The translations under genes were made by a program, and so were the position numbers. The notes below the pieces were generated by a model, which did not search any database, was not told where the DNA came from, and saw nothing but the letters and a program-made list of their open reading frames with translations. Source: Oscillatoriaceae cyanobacterium M7585_C2015_266 (GTDB lineage: Bacteria; Cyanobacteriota; Cyanobacteriia; Cyanobacteriales; Oscillatoriaceae). From it: DNA of 64,000 bases. The first letter of the stretch is position 1. Each line of letters starts with the position of its first letter. The DNA is taken from positions 124,001 through 188,000 of the forward strand of contig DVEG01000020.1 in assembly GCA_015295835.1 (NCBI GenBank), in the 5' to 3' direction. Shown in pieces: positions 10,501 through 19,738 of this stretch.

Positions 10501-10941
10501 TGTTCTGTGAGCGAGATAGATTGCAGCAATGAGTAGGGCGCTTATTACGCAGCCGGCATTCCAGAGGATTGTTTGCAAAATTTTTAGGTTTGCTTCCTGC
10601 TTCCACTGTTCGTTATGATTATTATAGTTGTACTGGGAAATTAGTTGTTTGTTGGCTACAGAAACTTGGTTTTTTAAAAAAACTGGGTTTCTAAAAAGCA
10701 GGATGTGATCTTGTACCCCTGCTAGCAGTTTGAGTTTGAGGCTTGCGATTTTTTGTTCTGTTGGTTGTTGAATATCAAGATTTTGATAGTTTTCACAACC
10801 GTGCCATAGGAAAACTGCCGCGGCGAAAGCGCCTGTGCCCAGGAGTGCTACCCCAGTTCCCGCAGCGAGCGCTCCTGGAATGGAGAGCATTGCTGCCAAC
10901 TGAAACCAATGCCCCTTATTGGTTGTTTTTTTCATGGTCAA
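7537..10941 (-). CDS. Membrane-anchored multi-PAS/GAF diguanylate cyclase
   Basis: 1134 residues. Two N-terminal membrane segments (about 13-45 and 128-146) bracket a periplasmic region. Five PAS modules follow, recognisable by repeated ESEERYR and DITERK(R) boundaries (starting near 180, 300, 425, 550 and 680). Then come a coiled coil, a GAF domain (about 820-960) and a GGDEF domain with the active motif GGEEF (1050-1054). An RGGD inhibitory-site motif lies exactly five residues before it, so product inhibition by c-di-GMP is expected. No EAL domain. It should make c-di-GMP in response to several small-molecule, redox or light inputs. A dispersed palindromic repeat is built in frame into the periplasmic part (10661-10690). 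Confidence 0.9.
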   Translation of the reverse strand: MTMKKTTNKGHWFQLAAMLSIPGALAAGTGVALLGTGAFAAAVFLWHGCENYQNLDIQQPTEQKIASLKLKLLAGVQDHILLFRNPVFLKNQVSVANKQLISQYNYNNHNEQWKQEANLKILQTILWNAGCVISALLIAAIYLAHRTYRRYLEIEKINQQLQQALQHRVNIEIALKESEERYRRLLELSPEAILLHCGGKIIYANPAATEFFGAAHMEEIIGLEICNFIHPEELEIFHENVNQKNWQIHKLIRLDKIIINAEVISTKVSYNAKTAVITIFRDITERLRAAQSLKESEEKFREFAEAIPLPLLISRASDGVILYSNSLLAATFGVSEENLVNLKTDDFYNNPDERQILLEKISENGCIRNWEVQVKKADGTPFWANVSVQPLSFNGYRALLCAFYDITEQKHAEEELREISISLENAVDGIARLDTQGRYVAVNRGYANTIGYKPEETIGLEWQNTIHPEERQKIMSAYQFMLRVGKVEIETRGVRKDGSVFYQELVMTKVCDRNKNFIGHYCFIKDITERKLAEAALRESEQRYRSVIETAAEGIVLLSADGSVSACNYAAERILGISAGQMMLRASLGTPLRAIHEDGSPFPSEIHPASVTLRTGKPQSNVVMGIRKQDGSVTWISVNTRPLFRAGETSPYGVVFSFFDITERKNTEEVLRLSDEVLKQMPDSTVLTDLSGNICKWMGKSEHIFGYSASEVIGKPIHLLYRSDIRDAVFAKLLKAIQENGGFCGEIACLRKDGSELSVETTAKTFFDQVGQPLFIIFTNRDITERKRAEADIQRANEQLTIRINELEERHEEIILLSQMSNLLQSCINIEEASKVISQIVPLLFPNNSGALLAIANSRNLVEAIAFWGSPTSQMLFSTSDCIALRSCQPHLMEETSIGLTCKHLHTDSFPSSYFCIPLMAQGEAMGVLYLSYLEKGLLTKAKQHLAVAVARQISLAMANLKLHETLQQQSIRDPLTGLYNRRYLEESLMREVCRASRTQQSVGVIMLDVDHFKKFNDTFGHEAGDAVLRELGMFLHNNIRGGDIACRYGGEEFTLILPEASIEDTRRRAEQLRGDVKHLNIQYRRQSLGAITLSFGVACFPAHGETSEALIRAADAALYRAKAEGRDRVVIAT
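10661..10691. repeat. Dispersed palindromic repeat, copy 1 (inside coding sequence)
   Basis: AACTTGGTTTTTT followed by AAAAAAACTGGGTTT closely matches the intergenic copy at 15275-15306. On the minus strand both read in one frame as NPVFLKN. Here that peptide is part of the periplasmic loop of the GGDEF protein. Confidence 0.6.
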
Positions 10942-11848
10942 TTAGTAAAACGAGCGGATTTCCACGGCATTCGCAGCCAAGTAAGTGTGGACATCGCGCT
11001 CGCGCCGCGATGCTTCTGACATTACAAATTAGCCGCGCGATGTCTTTTACGAGCCAAGCCACAAATTGATCCCGCCTAGGAAAGCGACTAGAAAAGCTGG
11101 TTTCTTCTATTTTTACTTTATTGCAACTTTCTTAAATTTAAAGAAATCTGTTACTTTTGTTAATTAGTATACAGAAACCAGGTTGTGGAATATACAGGTA
11201 GCAGTGTAGTGCCAGGGGAAATGGCCACCTCAGGCAGACCAGAGGGCATACAGAAACAAGCTCTCTGCGGAGTAAACCCTAGGGGAGAGAAAACCTGTGC
11301 TTAAAGGTAGGCAACTAATTTTAGTTAAGTCGTCTCTATAAACCAAGAATCCTTATGCTGAAAGCGCTCCTGAATATCAATGAACTACCCCATGAAAGGG
11401 AGCAGTTGTCCCAGCATACACTGAATACAGTGAAGTTTTTATCAATAAGAAAAAAATATACTGATTTTTGCCGGTTGTGAACGTCCAGTTTACTTGCCAG
11501 AGTAAGTTTGGCAGTTTATGAGAGAAAAGCTAGACACTAGCGAGGGTAAAAGAAAAGAGCGATCGCCATTAATACTCAGTAGTTGGCGCTTTAGTAATAC
11601 CCTTGGCGATTTTCCCATCTACCGCCTAAGCCACAATTATTTCACACACTGGAGTTCCAGGGCGGGGGCATTTACAACCATTTCAGTGCCCTGCCCTGTA
11701 GCGAAGGCCAAAAACCGTGTGAGAATAGTGGCAGTTCCCATCTAATAAAGATATTGCCGTCACAAACTCCCACAAAGGCTATCTTATTTTTAGCTACTCT
11801 TAGAGAGCGTCACCTTAAGTTAAATCTACTTACCGCTAGATAATTACT
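10942..11848. other. 907-bp gene-free stretch with structured sequence in the middle
   Basis: No convincing ORF; a 75-codon frame at 11518-11745 lacks a ribosome-binding site and family features. The central part (about 11165-11435) is rich in local inverted repeats: GCCA/TGGC around 11210-11225, CTCTC/GAGAG around 11263-11290, and CAGGT near 11196 pairing with ACCTG near 11293. Positions 11340-11382 (CCAAGAATCC ... ATATCAATG) resemble a decayed right end of an IS200/IS605-type element. It may be an old tnpB-element remnant or an unannotated structured RNA. Confidence 0.35.
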
Positions 11849-13102
11849 ATGTTTCCAGCCAGCCCTCCCCCTTCTGGCAGTGGCTTTAAAGCTCTGTTTC
11901 GTAATCGACCCTTTATGGTGCTTTGGAGCGGGCAGATATTATCCCAGATAGCAGATAAAGTATTTTTGATACTACTAATTGCCCTGCTGGTGGACTACAG
12001 ACCCCCCAACGCCTTAAAAAACTCGATGAAATCAGCAGTACTGGTAGCAAATACGCTGCCAGCGATTTTATTTGGCTCAGCAGCCGGTATTTTTGTTGAT
12101 CGCTTCGACAAAAAACAAATTTTAATTTTCTCCAACATGCTGCGGGGAATATTAATGCTGTGCATCCCGCTGTTGCCCAAAGAGTTTGTCTTCCTTTTAC
12201 TGGTTGCGTTTTTAGAATCCATCCTCACTCAATTTTTCGCGCCTGCAGAGCTGGCAACGATTCCATTATTGGTGCCGAAAGAAGGCTTGCTCTCAGCCAA
12301 TGCCCTATTTACAACGACGATGCTTAGTTCCTTAATAGTTGGTTTTGCGGTAGGAGAGCCGATGCTGAGCGCCGCTGAAATCTGGAGCAGAGACTATGGA
12401 CAAGAATTTATAGTAGCGATGCTGTATTTGTCAGCGGCAGGGGTATTTTATTTTATTCCTACAAAAGAAGCAAAAAGCAACGAGGAACACCTCAGATTTC
12501 ATCCTTGGGATGATTTTAAGGAGGGCTTGCGCTATCTCAAGAAAAACCGTCTCGTCAGCAATGCGATGGTACAGTTGAGCGTTTTATACTCTGTATTTGC
12601 AGCGCTGACAGTGCTAGCAAGTTCTATAGCAGTAGAGATAGGATTAAAGGAACAGCAATTTGGCTTTTTGCTGGCTGCGGCTGGGGTGGGCATGGTATTC
12701 GGTGCGGGTATATTGGGGCATTGGGGCGATCGCTTTCACAATAAACCCTTGCCATTAATCGGATTTTTAGTAATGGGTTTTGTTTTGCTAGTGTTTACTG
12801 CAGTTTCCAATTTGGAGATGGGTTTAGGGCTGAGCGTCTTTTTAGGGTTTGGAGCCTCCTTAATAGGCTTGCCGATGCAAACGCTGATTCAGGAGCAAAC
12901 CCCAGAATCAATGCGCGGAAAAGTTTTTGGCTTCCAGAATAACCTCGTCAATATTGCCCTAGGCCTGCCCCTGGCCATTGCTGGGCCGCTTACTGACGCC
13001 ATTGGCTTGCGCCTAGTTTTATTCGGATTGAGCATCGTCGTTGTCGCGGTTGGTGTTTGGGCGTGGCGCAATACCCGTCAAGTCTTGCAGGATGTTATTT
13101 AG
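11849..13102 (+). CDS. Major facilitator superfamily transporter
   Basis: 417 residues with about 11-12 hydrophobic segments. It opens with FRNRPFMVLWSGQILSQ, the start typical of the MFS_3/enterobactin-exporter-like branch (NRxFxxLWxGQxxS). The first cytoplasmic loop has the MFS signature-like GIFVDRFDKKQ. A large central loop (about residues 205-235) is charged, as in MFS exporters. Substrate unknown; drug, siderophore or metabolite export are all possible. No ribosome-binding site is obvious upstream of ATG 11849. It stands alone, with more than 300 bp before the next gene. Confidence 0.85.
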   Translation: MFPASPPPSGSGFKALFRNRPFMVLWSGQILSQIADKVFLILLIALLVDYRPPNALKNSMKSAVLVANTLPAILFGSAAGIFVDRFDKKQILIFSNMLRGILMLCIPLLPKEFVFLLLVAFLESILTQFFAPAELATIPLLVPKEGLLSANALFTTTMLSSLIVGFAVGEPMLSAAEIWSRDYGQEFIVAMLYLSAAGVFYFIPTKEAKSNEEHLRFHPWDDFKEGLRYLKKNRLVSNAMVQLSVLYSVFAALTVLASSIAVEIGLKEQQFGFLLAAAGVGMVFGAGILGHWGDRFHNKPLPLIGFLVMGFVLLVFTAVSNLEMGLGLSVFLGFGASLIGLPMQTLIQEQTPESMRGKVFGFQNNLVNIALGLPLAIAGPLTDAIGLRLVLFGLSIVVVAVGVWAWRNTRQVLQDVI

Positions 13103-13414
13103 GGTATGGGGGGAAGAGTGATAAGCGCTCGCTAATGAGAAAAAAAATCCCCTCTTCCCTAAAGCCTCTCCAGCGGTGAGTTGTTAAATAATTCTCAAGA
13201 ATAAAGGAAAAGGCTTTATTCTGAGGCAAAATTAGAGCGTCAAGATATAAAAAACTGATAGCCTCGGAGTGAAAATGACACTCCAGATGAGTGTTTTTGG
13301 GTCTGTTAGCTTCAGCTGAAATTAAATGAAAGTTATTGAAAGGGGCATCGTTTTTTTTATAGCAATAACTTGATTGACACAAAGATTTCAACAAAGATGG
13401 CATGAGGTTTAGCC
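13103..13414. other. Gap upstream of the first acetolactate synthase gene
   Basis: 312 bp. TTGACA occurs at 13374-13379, but no -10 box stands at the right distance. No attenuator-like leader peptide or RNA gene was recognised. Confidence 0.3.
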
Positions 13415-15247
13415 ATGCAATTACAAAATCATGTAGAAACACGACGTGCAACAGGGGCTTTTGCCCTGATTGATAGTTTAAAGCGCCACGGTGTTAAGCA
13501 TATTTTTGGGTATCCAGGTGGCGCCAATCTGCCAATATACGATGAATTGTACCGAGCAGAAATGGCTGGGGAATTGAAACATATTCTCGTCAGACATGAG
13601 CAGGGAGCAGCTCATGCAGCAGATGGTTACGCTCGCTCGACGGGAAGAGTGGGAGTTTGTTTGGCAACATCGGGTCCTGGGGCAACGAATCTAGTTACAG
13701 GTTTGGCAACGGCTTATATCGATTCAGTGCCGATAGTAGCGATTACCGGGCAGGTGCCGCGAGCAGCGATCGGTACGGATGCGTTTCAGGAAATTGACAT
13801 TTTCGGGATTACACTGCCAATTGTTAAGCATTCTTATGTGGTGCGCGACCCCAAGAATATCCCCAAAATTGTGGCAGCAGCGTTCCATATTGCCAGTACT
13901 GGACGTCCAGGGCCAGTTTTGATAGATGTGCCGCGAGATGTGGGGATGGAGGAGTTTGATTATACGCCAGTAGAGGCGGGTTCGGTGAAGTTGCCGGGGT
14001 ATCGTCCAACGGTGAAGGGGAATCCGCGTCAGATTAATTTGGCGTTGAATTTAATTCGGGAATCAAAAAGACCTTTGCTTTATGTGGGGGGAGGAGCGAT
14101 CACTGCCGGCGCTCACGCAGAAATTCACGAATTGGCGGAACATTTTAATATCCCTGTTACCTCAACCCTGATGGGCAAGGGGGCTTTTGACGAGTCTCAT
14201 CCGCTATCCCTGGGAATGTTGGGGATGCACGGTACGGCTTATGCTAACTTTGCCGTAAGGGAGTGCGATTTGTTGATTGCGGTAGGGGCGCGGTTCGATG
14301 ATCGCGTAACGGGCAAGTTGGCAGAATTTGCTAAAGACGCAAAAGTAATTCAAATCGATATCGATCCGGCGGAGGTGGGGAAAAATCGCACCCCAGATGT
14401 GCCAATTGTCGGCGATGTGCGGCAGGTGTTAATTGACTTGCTGCGCCGGAATCACGAAATGGGTAACGGTGTCAATCCGGAGCAGACAAAAGCCTGGCGC
14501 GAGCGCCTACAAAGATGGAAAGAAGAATACCCTCTGCAAGTCCCCCACTATCCCGATTCTATCGCTCCTCAAGAGGTAATCGTAGAATTAGCAAAACAAG
14601 CTCCCCACGCCTACTACACAACCGATGTCGGTCAACACCAAATGTGGGCAGCCCAATTCCTTAAGTGCGGGCCACGTCGCTGGGTTTCTAGCGGTGGTTT
14701 GGGAACAATGGGTTTCGGATTGCCTGCAGCGGTTGGTGTGAAAATTGCTCTCCCCCATGAGCAGGTAATTTGCATTAGTGGTGATGGCAGTTTTCAGATG
14801 AATATGCAAGAGCTGGGAACTGTATCACAACACGATATAAAAATTAAAATTGTTGTCCTCAGCAATGGCTGGCTGGGTATGGTGCGACAGTGGCAGCACT
14901 TATTTTTCGGCGCTCGCTACGAAGCAACCAATCTGGAAAAAGGAACCCCCGACTTCGCCAAGATCGCAGAAGTTTACGGCATCAAAAGCCGAACTGTAGT
15001 AGAACGTTCAGATTTGTCGGAAGCGATTTCCGAAATGCTCGCCTACGACGGTGCTATGCTCTTAAATGTCCGCGTTACCCCCAAAGAAGACTGTTTTCCT
15101 ATGGTAGCACCAGGCACTAGCACTGTTAACATGCTCGGTTTGCCAAAAAAACCGCTCCTTAAAGAAAATACCCACATTTGTAATAACTGCGGCACCGAAA
15201 ATCCCACCAGTCACAAATGTTGTTGCGAGTGCGGAGCAAAATTATAG
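13415..15247 (+). CDS. ilvB: Acetolactate synthase large-subunit-like enzyme with C-terminal zinc ribbon (copy 1)
   Basis: 610 residues with the three-domain ThDP-enzyme layout: N-terminal Pyr domain with the catalytic Glu in [15 protein letters not shown], central FAD/nucleotide domain, and C-terminal PP domain with the ThDP/Mg motif GDGSF followed about 25 residues later by SN. The first step of branched-chain amino-acid synthesis (pyruvate to acetolactate, or with 2-oxobutyrate) is the expected reaction. After the enzyme ends (about residue 585) there is an extra CNNCG-x(n)-CCCECGAKL zinc ribbon, which standard AHAS large subunits lack. A regulatory small subunit is not nearby. The start has GAGG about 8 bases upstream. 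A strongly similar gene follows 266 bp downstream. Confidence 0.85.
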   Translation: MQLQNHVETRRATGAFALIDSLKRHGVKHIFGYPGGANLPIYDELYRAEMAGELKHILVRHEQGAAHAADGYARSTGRVGVCLATSGPGATNLVTGLATAYIDSVPIVAITGQVPRAAIGTDAFQEIDIFGITLPIVKHSYVVRDPKNIPKIVAAAFHIASTGRPGPVLIDVPRDVGMEEFDYTPVEAGSVKLPGYRPTVKGNPRQINLALNLIRESKRPLLYVGGGAITAGAHAEIHELAEHFNIPVTSTLMGKGAFDESHPLSLGMLGMHGTAYANFAVRECDLLIAVGARFDDRVTGKLAEFAKDAKVIQIDIDPAEVGKNRTPDVPIVGDVRQVLIDLLRRNHEMGNGVNPEQTKAWRERLQRWKEEYPLQVPHYPDSIAPQEVIVELAKQAPHAYYTTDVGQHQMWAAQFLKCGPRRWVSSGGLGTMGFGLPAAVGVKIALPHEQVICISGDGSFQMNMQELGTVSQHDIKIKIVVLSNGWLGMVRQWQHLFFGARYEATNLEKGTPDFAKIAEVYGIKSRTVVERSDLSEAISEMLAYDGAMLLNVRVTPKEDCFPMVAPGTSTVNMLGLPKKPLLKENTHICNNCGTENPTSHKCCCECGAKL

Positions 15248-15274
15248 AATAAATTAGTAAAAATTTATCATATA

Positions 15275-15306
15275 GAACCCGGTTTTTCAAAAAAACTGGG
15301 TTTTTA
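15275..15306. repeat. Dispersed palindromic repeat, copy 2
   Basis: AACCCGGTTTTT-C-AAAAAAACTGGGTTTTT lies 27 bp after the first ilvB-like gene. The stem followed by a T run also makes it a credible intrinsic terminator for that gene. Confidence 0.6.
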
Positions 15307-15513
15307 TATTTGGAGTGTTTTGGAAAGAATAAAGCTTGGCGGGCGAATTTTATAAAAAAAGTATCATTTTTGCGTGCGAGCGCTTTCACAAAAAAGCAGG
15401 AGCCCTACCGCCAAGCTAAACCCCAAGTAGATTTTTTACAAGCACTTTACAAGCACAGGTGACACAAAAGTTTTAAAATAAAAATTTTAAAGGATTGTCG
15501 GAGGTAAGCGAGA

Positions 15514-17373
15514 GTGCTTTCGCAAAGCGATTCAGAAAGAGAAATAAAAAAAGTATTGCCCAGCCGCCAAACCGGTGCCTATGCCCTAATGGATAGTTTG
15601 AGACGGCACGGCGTCAAACACATATTCGGCTACCCCGGAGGAGCTATACTGCCAATTTACGACGAATTGTACCGATTTGAATCCAGAGGGGAAATGCAGC
15701 ACATCCTTGTCAGACATGAACAAGGAGCTGCCCATGCAGCAGATGCCTACGCTCGCGCTACAGGCAAAGTAGGCGTTTGTTTTGGAACATCTGGGCCAGG
15801 GGCGACCAATTTAGTCACAGGCATCGCTAATGCCCATATGGACTCGATACCAATGGTAATTGTAACAGGGCAGGTGAGTCGGGCAGCGATCGGCACAGAT
15901 GCCTTTCAGGAAACAGATATTTTCGGCATTACATTACCAATTGTTAAGCATTCTTATTTAGTACGCAATCCCAGAGATATAGCGCGGATAGTCGCAGAAG
16001 CCTTTCACATCGCCGCTACAGGACGACCTGGGCCAGTATTGATCGATGTGCCCAAGGATGTAGGGTTGGAAGAATTTGACTATATACCGGTAGAACCCGG
16101 AACAGTAAAACTCCCCGGCTATCGTCCAACGGTAAAGGGAAATCCTCGGCAAATTAAAGAAGCGATCGCCTTGATTCGACAGTCAAGACGACCCTTGCTA
16201 TATGTAGGTGGAGGAGCAATTTCCGCCGGTGCTCATGCGGAAATTCTAGAACTAGCGGAAATGTTCAAAATCCCGGTAACAACAACCCTGATGGGCAAGG
16301 GAGCGTTTGACGAAAACCATCCCTTATCTCTGGGAATGTTGGGAATGCACGGCACAGCTTATGCCAACTTTGCCGTCAGCGAGTGCGACTTATTAATAGC
16401 AGTAGGGGCGCGATTTGATGATCGCGTCACCGGCAAACTGTCGGAGTTTGCCCCCCACGCTAAAGTAATTCACATCGACATCGATCCAGCCGAAGTCGGG
16501 AAAAACCGTCAGCCAGATGTACCAGTAGTGGGCGATGTGCGGCAAGTTCTCATTGATTTGTTGCGCCGCTGCAGAGAAGAAAATATTTCTACCCCTGCCG
16601 ATTTCACTCAAGCTTGGCTAGAACGTATTAATCGCTGGCGTCGAGATTATCCTTTACAAGTACCGCAACCTGCTAATGAACTGTCGCCGCAAGAAGTAAT
16701 CGTGGAGGTGGGGCGTCAGGCTCCTCATGCTTATTACACTACAGATGTGGGACAGCACCAAATGTGGGCAGCTCAATTTCTAAAAAATGGCCCGCGTCGC
16801 TGGATTTCTAGCGCCGGTTTGGGAACAATGGGCTTCGGGCTGCCAGCGGCAATGGGTGTGCAAGTCGCTCTGCCAAATGAGCAGGTGATTTGTATCGCCG
16901 GAGATGCTAGTTTTCTTATGAACATACAAGAATTGGGAACGGTGGCACAATATGGCTTGAAGGTTAAGGTTTTGATTATTAATAATTGCTGGCAAGGTAT
17001 GGTGCGGCAATGGCAGGAAACTTTCTACGAAGGGCGCTACGCAGCTTCTAATATGGAGGCGGGAATGCCAGATTTCGTGATGTTGGCAAATGCTTTTGGC
17101 ATTCAAGGAAGGGTGGTGAGCGAGCGCGCTTCTTTATCAGATGCGATCGCGCAAATGCTCTCTCACGACGGAGCTTTTATACTCGACGCTCGCGTCAGTA
17201 AAAACGAAAACTGCTACCCAATGGTAGCCCCCGGTAAAAGCAATTCTCAAATGCTCGGATTGCCAGAAATCAAAAAACTGGAAAAAGCCACCGAACTTAT
17301 TTACTGTAGCAATTGCGGCGCTAAAAATGTCGCTAGCAACAACTTCTGCCCTGAATGCGGCACTAAACTATAA
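15514..17373 (+). CDS. ilvB: Acetolactate synthase large-subunit-like enzyme with C-terminal zinc ribbon (copy 2)
   Basis: 619 residues, collinear with the preceding gene along its whole length, including the catalytic-Glu segment [15 protein letters not shown] and a C-terminal zinc ribbon (CSNCGAKN ... FCPECGTKL). It differs at the ThDP motif, GDASF instead of GDGSF; the metal-binding Asp and the downstream INN are kept, so activity is likely but not certain. The start is GTG at 15514 with a strong GGAGGT about nine bases upstream. Tandem duplication followed by divergence is the simplest origin. The housekeeping ilvB and ilvN are probably elsewhere in the genome (inference). Confidence 0.85.
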   Translation: MLSQSDSEREIKKVLPSRQTGAYALMDSLRRHGVKHIFGYPGGAILPIYDELYRFESRGEMQHILVRHEQGAAHAADAYARATGKVGVCFGTSGPGATNLVTGIANAHMDSIPMVIVTGQVSRAAIGTDAFQETDIFGITLPIVKHSYLVRNPRDIARIVAEAFHIAATGRPGPVLIDVPKDVGLEEFDYIPVEPGTVKLPGYRPTVKGNPRQIKEAIALIRQSRRPLLYVGGGAISAGAHAEILELAEMFKIPVTTTLMGKGAFDENHPLSLGMLGMHGTAYANFAVSECDLLIAVGARFDDRVTGKLSEFAPHAKVIHIDIDPAEVGKNRQPDVPVVGDVRQVLIDLLRRCREENISTPADFTQAWLERINRWRRDYPLQVPQPANELSPQEVIVEVGRQAPHAYYTTDVGQHQMWAAQFLKNGPRRWISSAGLGTMGFGLPAAMGVQVALPNEQVICIAGDASFLMNIQELGTVAQYGLKVKVLIINNCWQGMVRQWQETFYEGRYAASNMEAGMPDFVMLANAFGIQGRVVSERASLSDAIAQMLSHDGAFILDARVSKNENCYPMVAPGKSNSQMLGLPEIKKLEKATELIYCSNCGAKNVASNNFCPECGTKL

Positions 17374-17400
17374 CTGAATTCTCTGGAATTGAGAAAAAAA

Positions 17401-17426
17401 GCATCCTGTTTTTACATGCAGGATGC
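17401..17426. terminator. Intrinsic terminator between ilvB copy 2 and the Spy-like gene
   Basis: GCATCCTG (17401-17408) pairs with CAGGATGC (17419-17426) over a 10-nt loop, preceded by an A run. It sits between convergent genes; on the minus strand the A run becomes a T run, so it fits best as the terminator of the Spy-like gene. Confidence 0.6.
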
Positions 17427-17462
17427 TCCCGCCGCTACACTGGAATAATTTTACCTCGCACA

Positions 17463-17885
17463 TTAGAATTGCTTTTGCTGGCGACGTTGCTGCCTTTGTA
17501 ATCTCATTTCCTGAAGTTTTTGTTTTTGTTCGGGAGTCAAAATTGCTTCCATCTGAATCCTAGAATTTTCCCGAATCGCTCTCATTTTCGCTTTTTGTTC
17601 TTCGCTCAAGTTGAGATTAGGTTTTTGTCTCTTCCCAGCAGCTATGCGCATCTGTTCTTTTTGCGCTGGTGTGAGAACCTCATCCATCTGCTGACGGGCA
17701 GCTTCCCGAATTTGTTGTATTTGTGCTTTTTGGGCATCTGTTAAATTCAGTTGCTTGAATTTTTCTTCCCACCTCCTTGCATGGAAAGGAGCGGCAATTG
17801 CAGTATCTGTGAAGGCAGGAATTACGGGTGCGGCAGTAAATAATAGTGCTGCACTGGGCAAGAAAAACCAAATTTTCACTTTCAT
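17463..17885 (-). CDS. Spy/CpxP-family periplasmic protein with LTxxQ repeats
   Basis: 140 residues: a signal peptide ending near AIAAP (residue 33), then a highly charged all-helical region with LTDAQKAQI, LTPAQKEQM, LSEEQKAKM and LTPEQKQKL segments, the LTxxQ signature of the Spy/CpxP superfamily. The C-terminus is Gln/Arg-rich. Family members are periplasmic, ATP-independent chaperones or stress modulators, sometimes metal-linked. It stands alone between convergent ilvB and divergent aldehyde dehydrogenase genes. Assignment to the superfamily is firm; the precise role is not. Confidence 0.8.
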   Translation of the reverse strand: MKVKIWFFLPSAALLFTAAPVIPAFTDTAIAAPFHARRWEEKFKQLNLTDAQKAQIQQIREAARQQMDEVLTPAQKEQMRIAAGKRQKPNLNLSEEQKAKMRAIRENSRIQMEAILTPEQKQKLQEMRLQRQQRRQQKQF

Positions 17886-18020
17886 CTATATAAATCTAGA
17901 TTGTAGGTTTACATCAACAACGCATTTGTTTGTTGTATTTATTTAGATTAAGGAGCCGCAAAAAAGGTTCATGCCGAGTTAAAAATTTTAATATACGATA
18001 TCCCCTACTAGGAGAAAAAT

Positions 18021-19400
18021 ATGTTAACGCCCTCGCCACTAAGTGAGATTATCCGTCAGCAACGGGAATTTTTTGCCACGGGCACAACCAAAGAAGTAGC
18101 CTTTCGTATCGAACAGCTCAAACGACTCAAACAAGCAATCTTAGACAATCAAACAGCTATTCTGGAAGCCGTCAAAGCTGATTTGAGACGAGCTGATTTT
18201 GAAGCCTATGCAGAAATTACCGCTGTCGCAGAAATTGATTATGCCCTCAAACACCTAAAATCATGGGCAAAACCAAAACGGGTGTCGGTGCCCATCGCTC
18301 AATTTCCATCTTCGGGTTACATTTATCCAGAGCCGCTGGGTGTCGTTTTGATAATCGGCGCTTGGAATTATCCTTTGCAGTTAGTTGTTTCTCCATTAAT
18401 CGGTGCGATCGCAGCTGGTAACTGTGCAATTGTAAAACCTTCCGAAATATCTGTCAATACCTCGCGGGTTGTTTCTGAGATTTTAAGAAAAACTTTCGAG
18501 CCTGCTTATATTACTGTAGTAGAGGGCGGAGCGGAAACCAGCCAAGCACTACTAGCAGAAAAATTCGACCATATATTTTTTACCGGCAGCACCCGTGTCG
18601 GGAAAATTGTTATGGAGGCAGCGGCTAAAAATCTTACGCCCGTGACACTGGAGTTGGGGGGAAAAAGTCCTTGTATTGTCGATTCTGAGGTGAATGTAAA
18701 ATGTGCAGCACGACGGATTGTTTGGGGTAAATTTCTAAATGCGGGTCAAACTTGTATTGCGCCGGATTATTTGTTAGTGCAGCGCAGTATTAAGGAAGAG
18801 ATGTTAGAGGCGATCGCAAGTTGCATTAGAGAATTTTATGGAGAAAACCCGGCAAAAAGTCCGGATTATGCTAGAATTATAGACGAGCGGCAATTTGATC
18901 GCTTGGTGGCACTGCTGAAAGAGGGGAAAATTATTGTCGGGGGAGAGGTAAATCGGAGCGATCGCTATATTGCTCCCACGGTAATCGATGAAATTTCTTG
19001 GCAAGCACCGATAATGCAGGATGAAATTTTCGGTCCGATTTTGCCAGTATTGGAGTATGAGGAATTGACAGAAGCGATCGCTAATGTAAACCATCGCCCA
19101 AAGCCTCTTGCTCTATATTTTTTCTCCAATAATAAAGAGAAACAAGCGCGAGTACTGCGAGAAACCTCATCGGGAACCGTTGGTATTAACGAAACTGTAT
19201 TACAATTTGTCGTTCCGCAGTTACCATTTGGTGGCGTAGGAAATAGCGGCATTGGCAGTTATCATGGCAAAGCAAGTTTTGATACTTTTTCTAAGTATAA
19301 AAGCGTTCTGAAAAATACCCTCTGGTTTGATATAAAATTGCGCTATGCTCCATATACGAAAGGCAAGTTGTATCTTTTCAAAAAGATTTTTAGTTTGTAG
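18021..19400 (+). CDS. Aldehyde dehydrogenase (class 3-like, NAD(P)-dependent)
   Basis: 459 residues, the short class-3/fatty-aldehyde type. Visible motifs: GAWNYPLQL and KPSE in the cofactor domain, FTGSTRVGK, the general-base Glu in LELGGKSP, and the nucleophile Cys in NAGQTC. The C-terminus ends in a hydrophobic/basic tail (LYLFKKIFSL), which in relatives helps membrane association. It oxidises aldehydes to acids; cyanobacterial homologues act on fatty aldehydes or apocarotenals, so those are likely substrates (inference). The start ATG has GGAGAAAAAT directly upstream. Stand-alone gene. Confidence 0.9.
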   Translation: MLTPSPLSEIIRQQREFFATGTTKEVAFRIEQLKRLKQAILDNQTAILEAVKADLRRADFEAYAEITAVAEIDYALKHLKSWAKPKRVSVPIAQFPSSGYIYPEPLGVVLIIGAWNYPLQLVVSPLIGAIAAGNCAIVKPSEISVNTSRVVSEILRKTFEPAYITVVEGGAETSQALLAEKFDHIFFTGSTRVGKIVMEAAAKNLTPVTLELGGKSPCIVDSEVNVKCAARRIVWGKFLNAGQTCIAPDYLLVQRSIKEEMLEAIASCIREFYGENPAKSPDYARIIDERQFDRLVALLKEGKIIVGGEVNRSDRYIAPTVIDEISWQAPIMQDEIFGPILPVLEYEELTEAIANVNHRPKPLALYFFSNNKEKQARVLRETSSGTVGINETVLQFVVPQLPFGGVGNSGIGSYHGKASFDTFSKYKSVLKNTLWFDIKLRYAPYTKGKLYLFKKIFSL

Positions 19401-19738
19401 TATTTGGTTAAGATTATTTTAGAATAAGAGGGCATAAGCACCCCGTTTTCGGCTTTATAAACGATTATATCAGGAGTATTTTTATTATTATTTAAGTTCT
19501 AATTTAAATGCGAATTAATGTTGCGTTTGTCTGCTGCGCTTCAAGCGTACTCTACTGTATGAGATATTACAAATGATTATTTTTTCTTCCCCAAAGTCGA
19601 AACCTATGCAAAAATAGGGGCGGAGGCGTCTTGCTTATTTACTTGCCTGCTGGCGCGGCTGTAGAAATTTTACTTTTTGGTAAAAGTCAATTTCTACAAA
19701 TCAAATTTTTTTATTTTTCAAATAAAAAGGAGTTCAGA
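19401..19738. other. Gap with a long hairpin upstream of a small ORF
   Basis: 338 bp without a gene. TGTAGAAATT (19660-19669) is perfectly inverted at 19689-19698, with an inner TTAC/GTAA pair, giving a 39-nt hairpin whose 3' edge is about 40 nt before the ATG at 19739. It could be a leader structure of the small gene. Confidence 0.4.

Noticed and set aside
11518-11745. 75-codon ORF in the large gap
   Set aside because: No ribosome-binding site, no recognisable domain, and irregular composition; likely chance.
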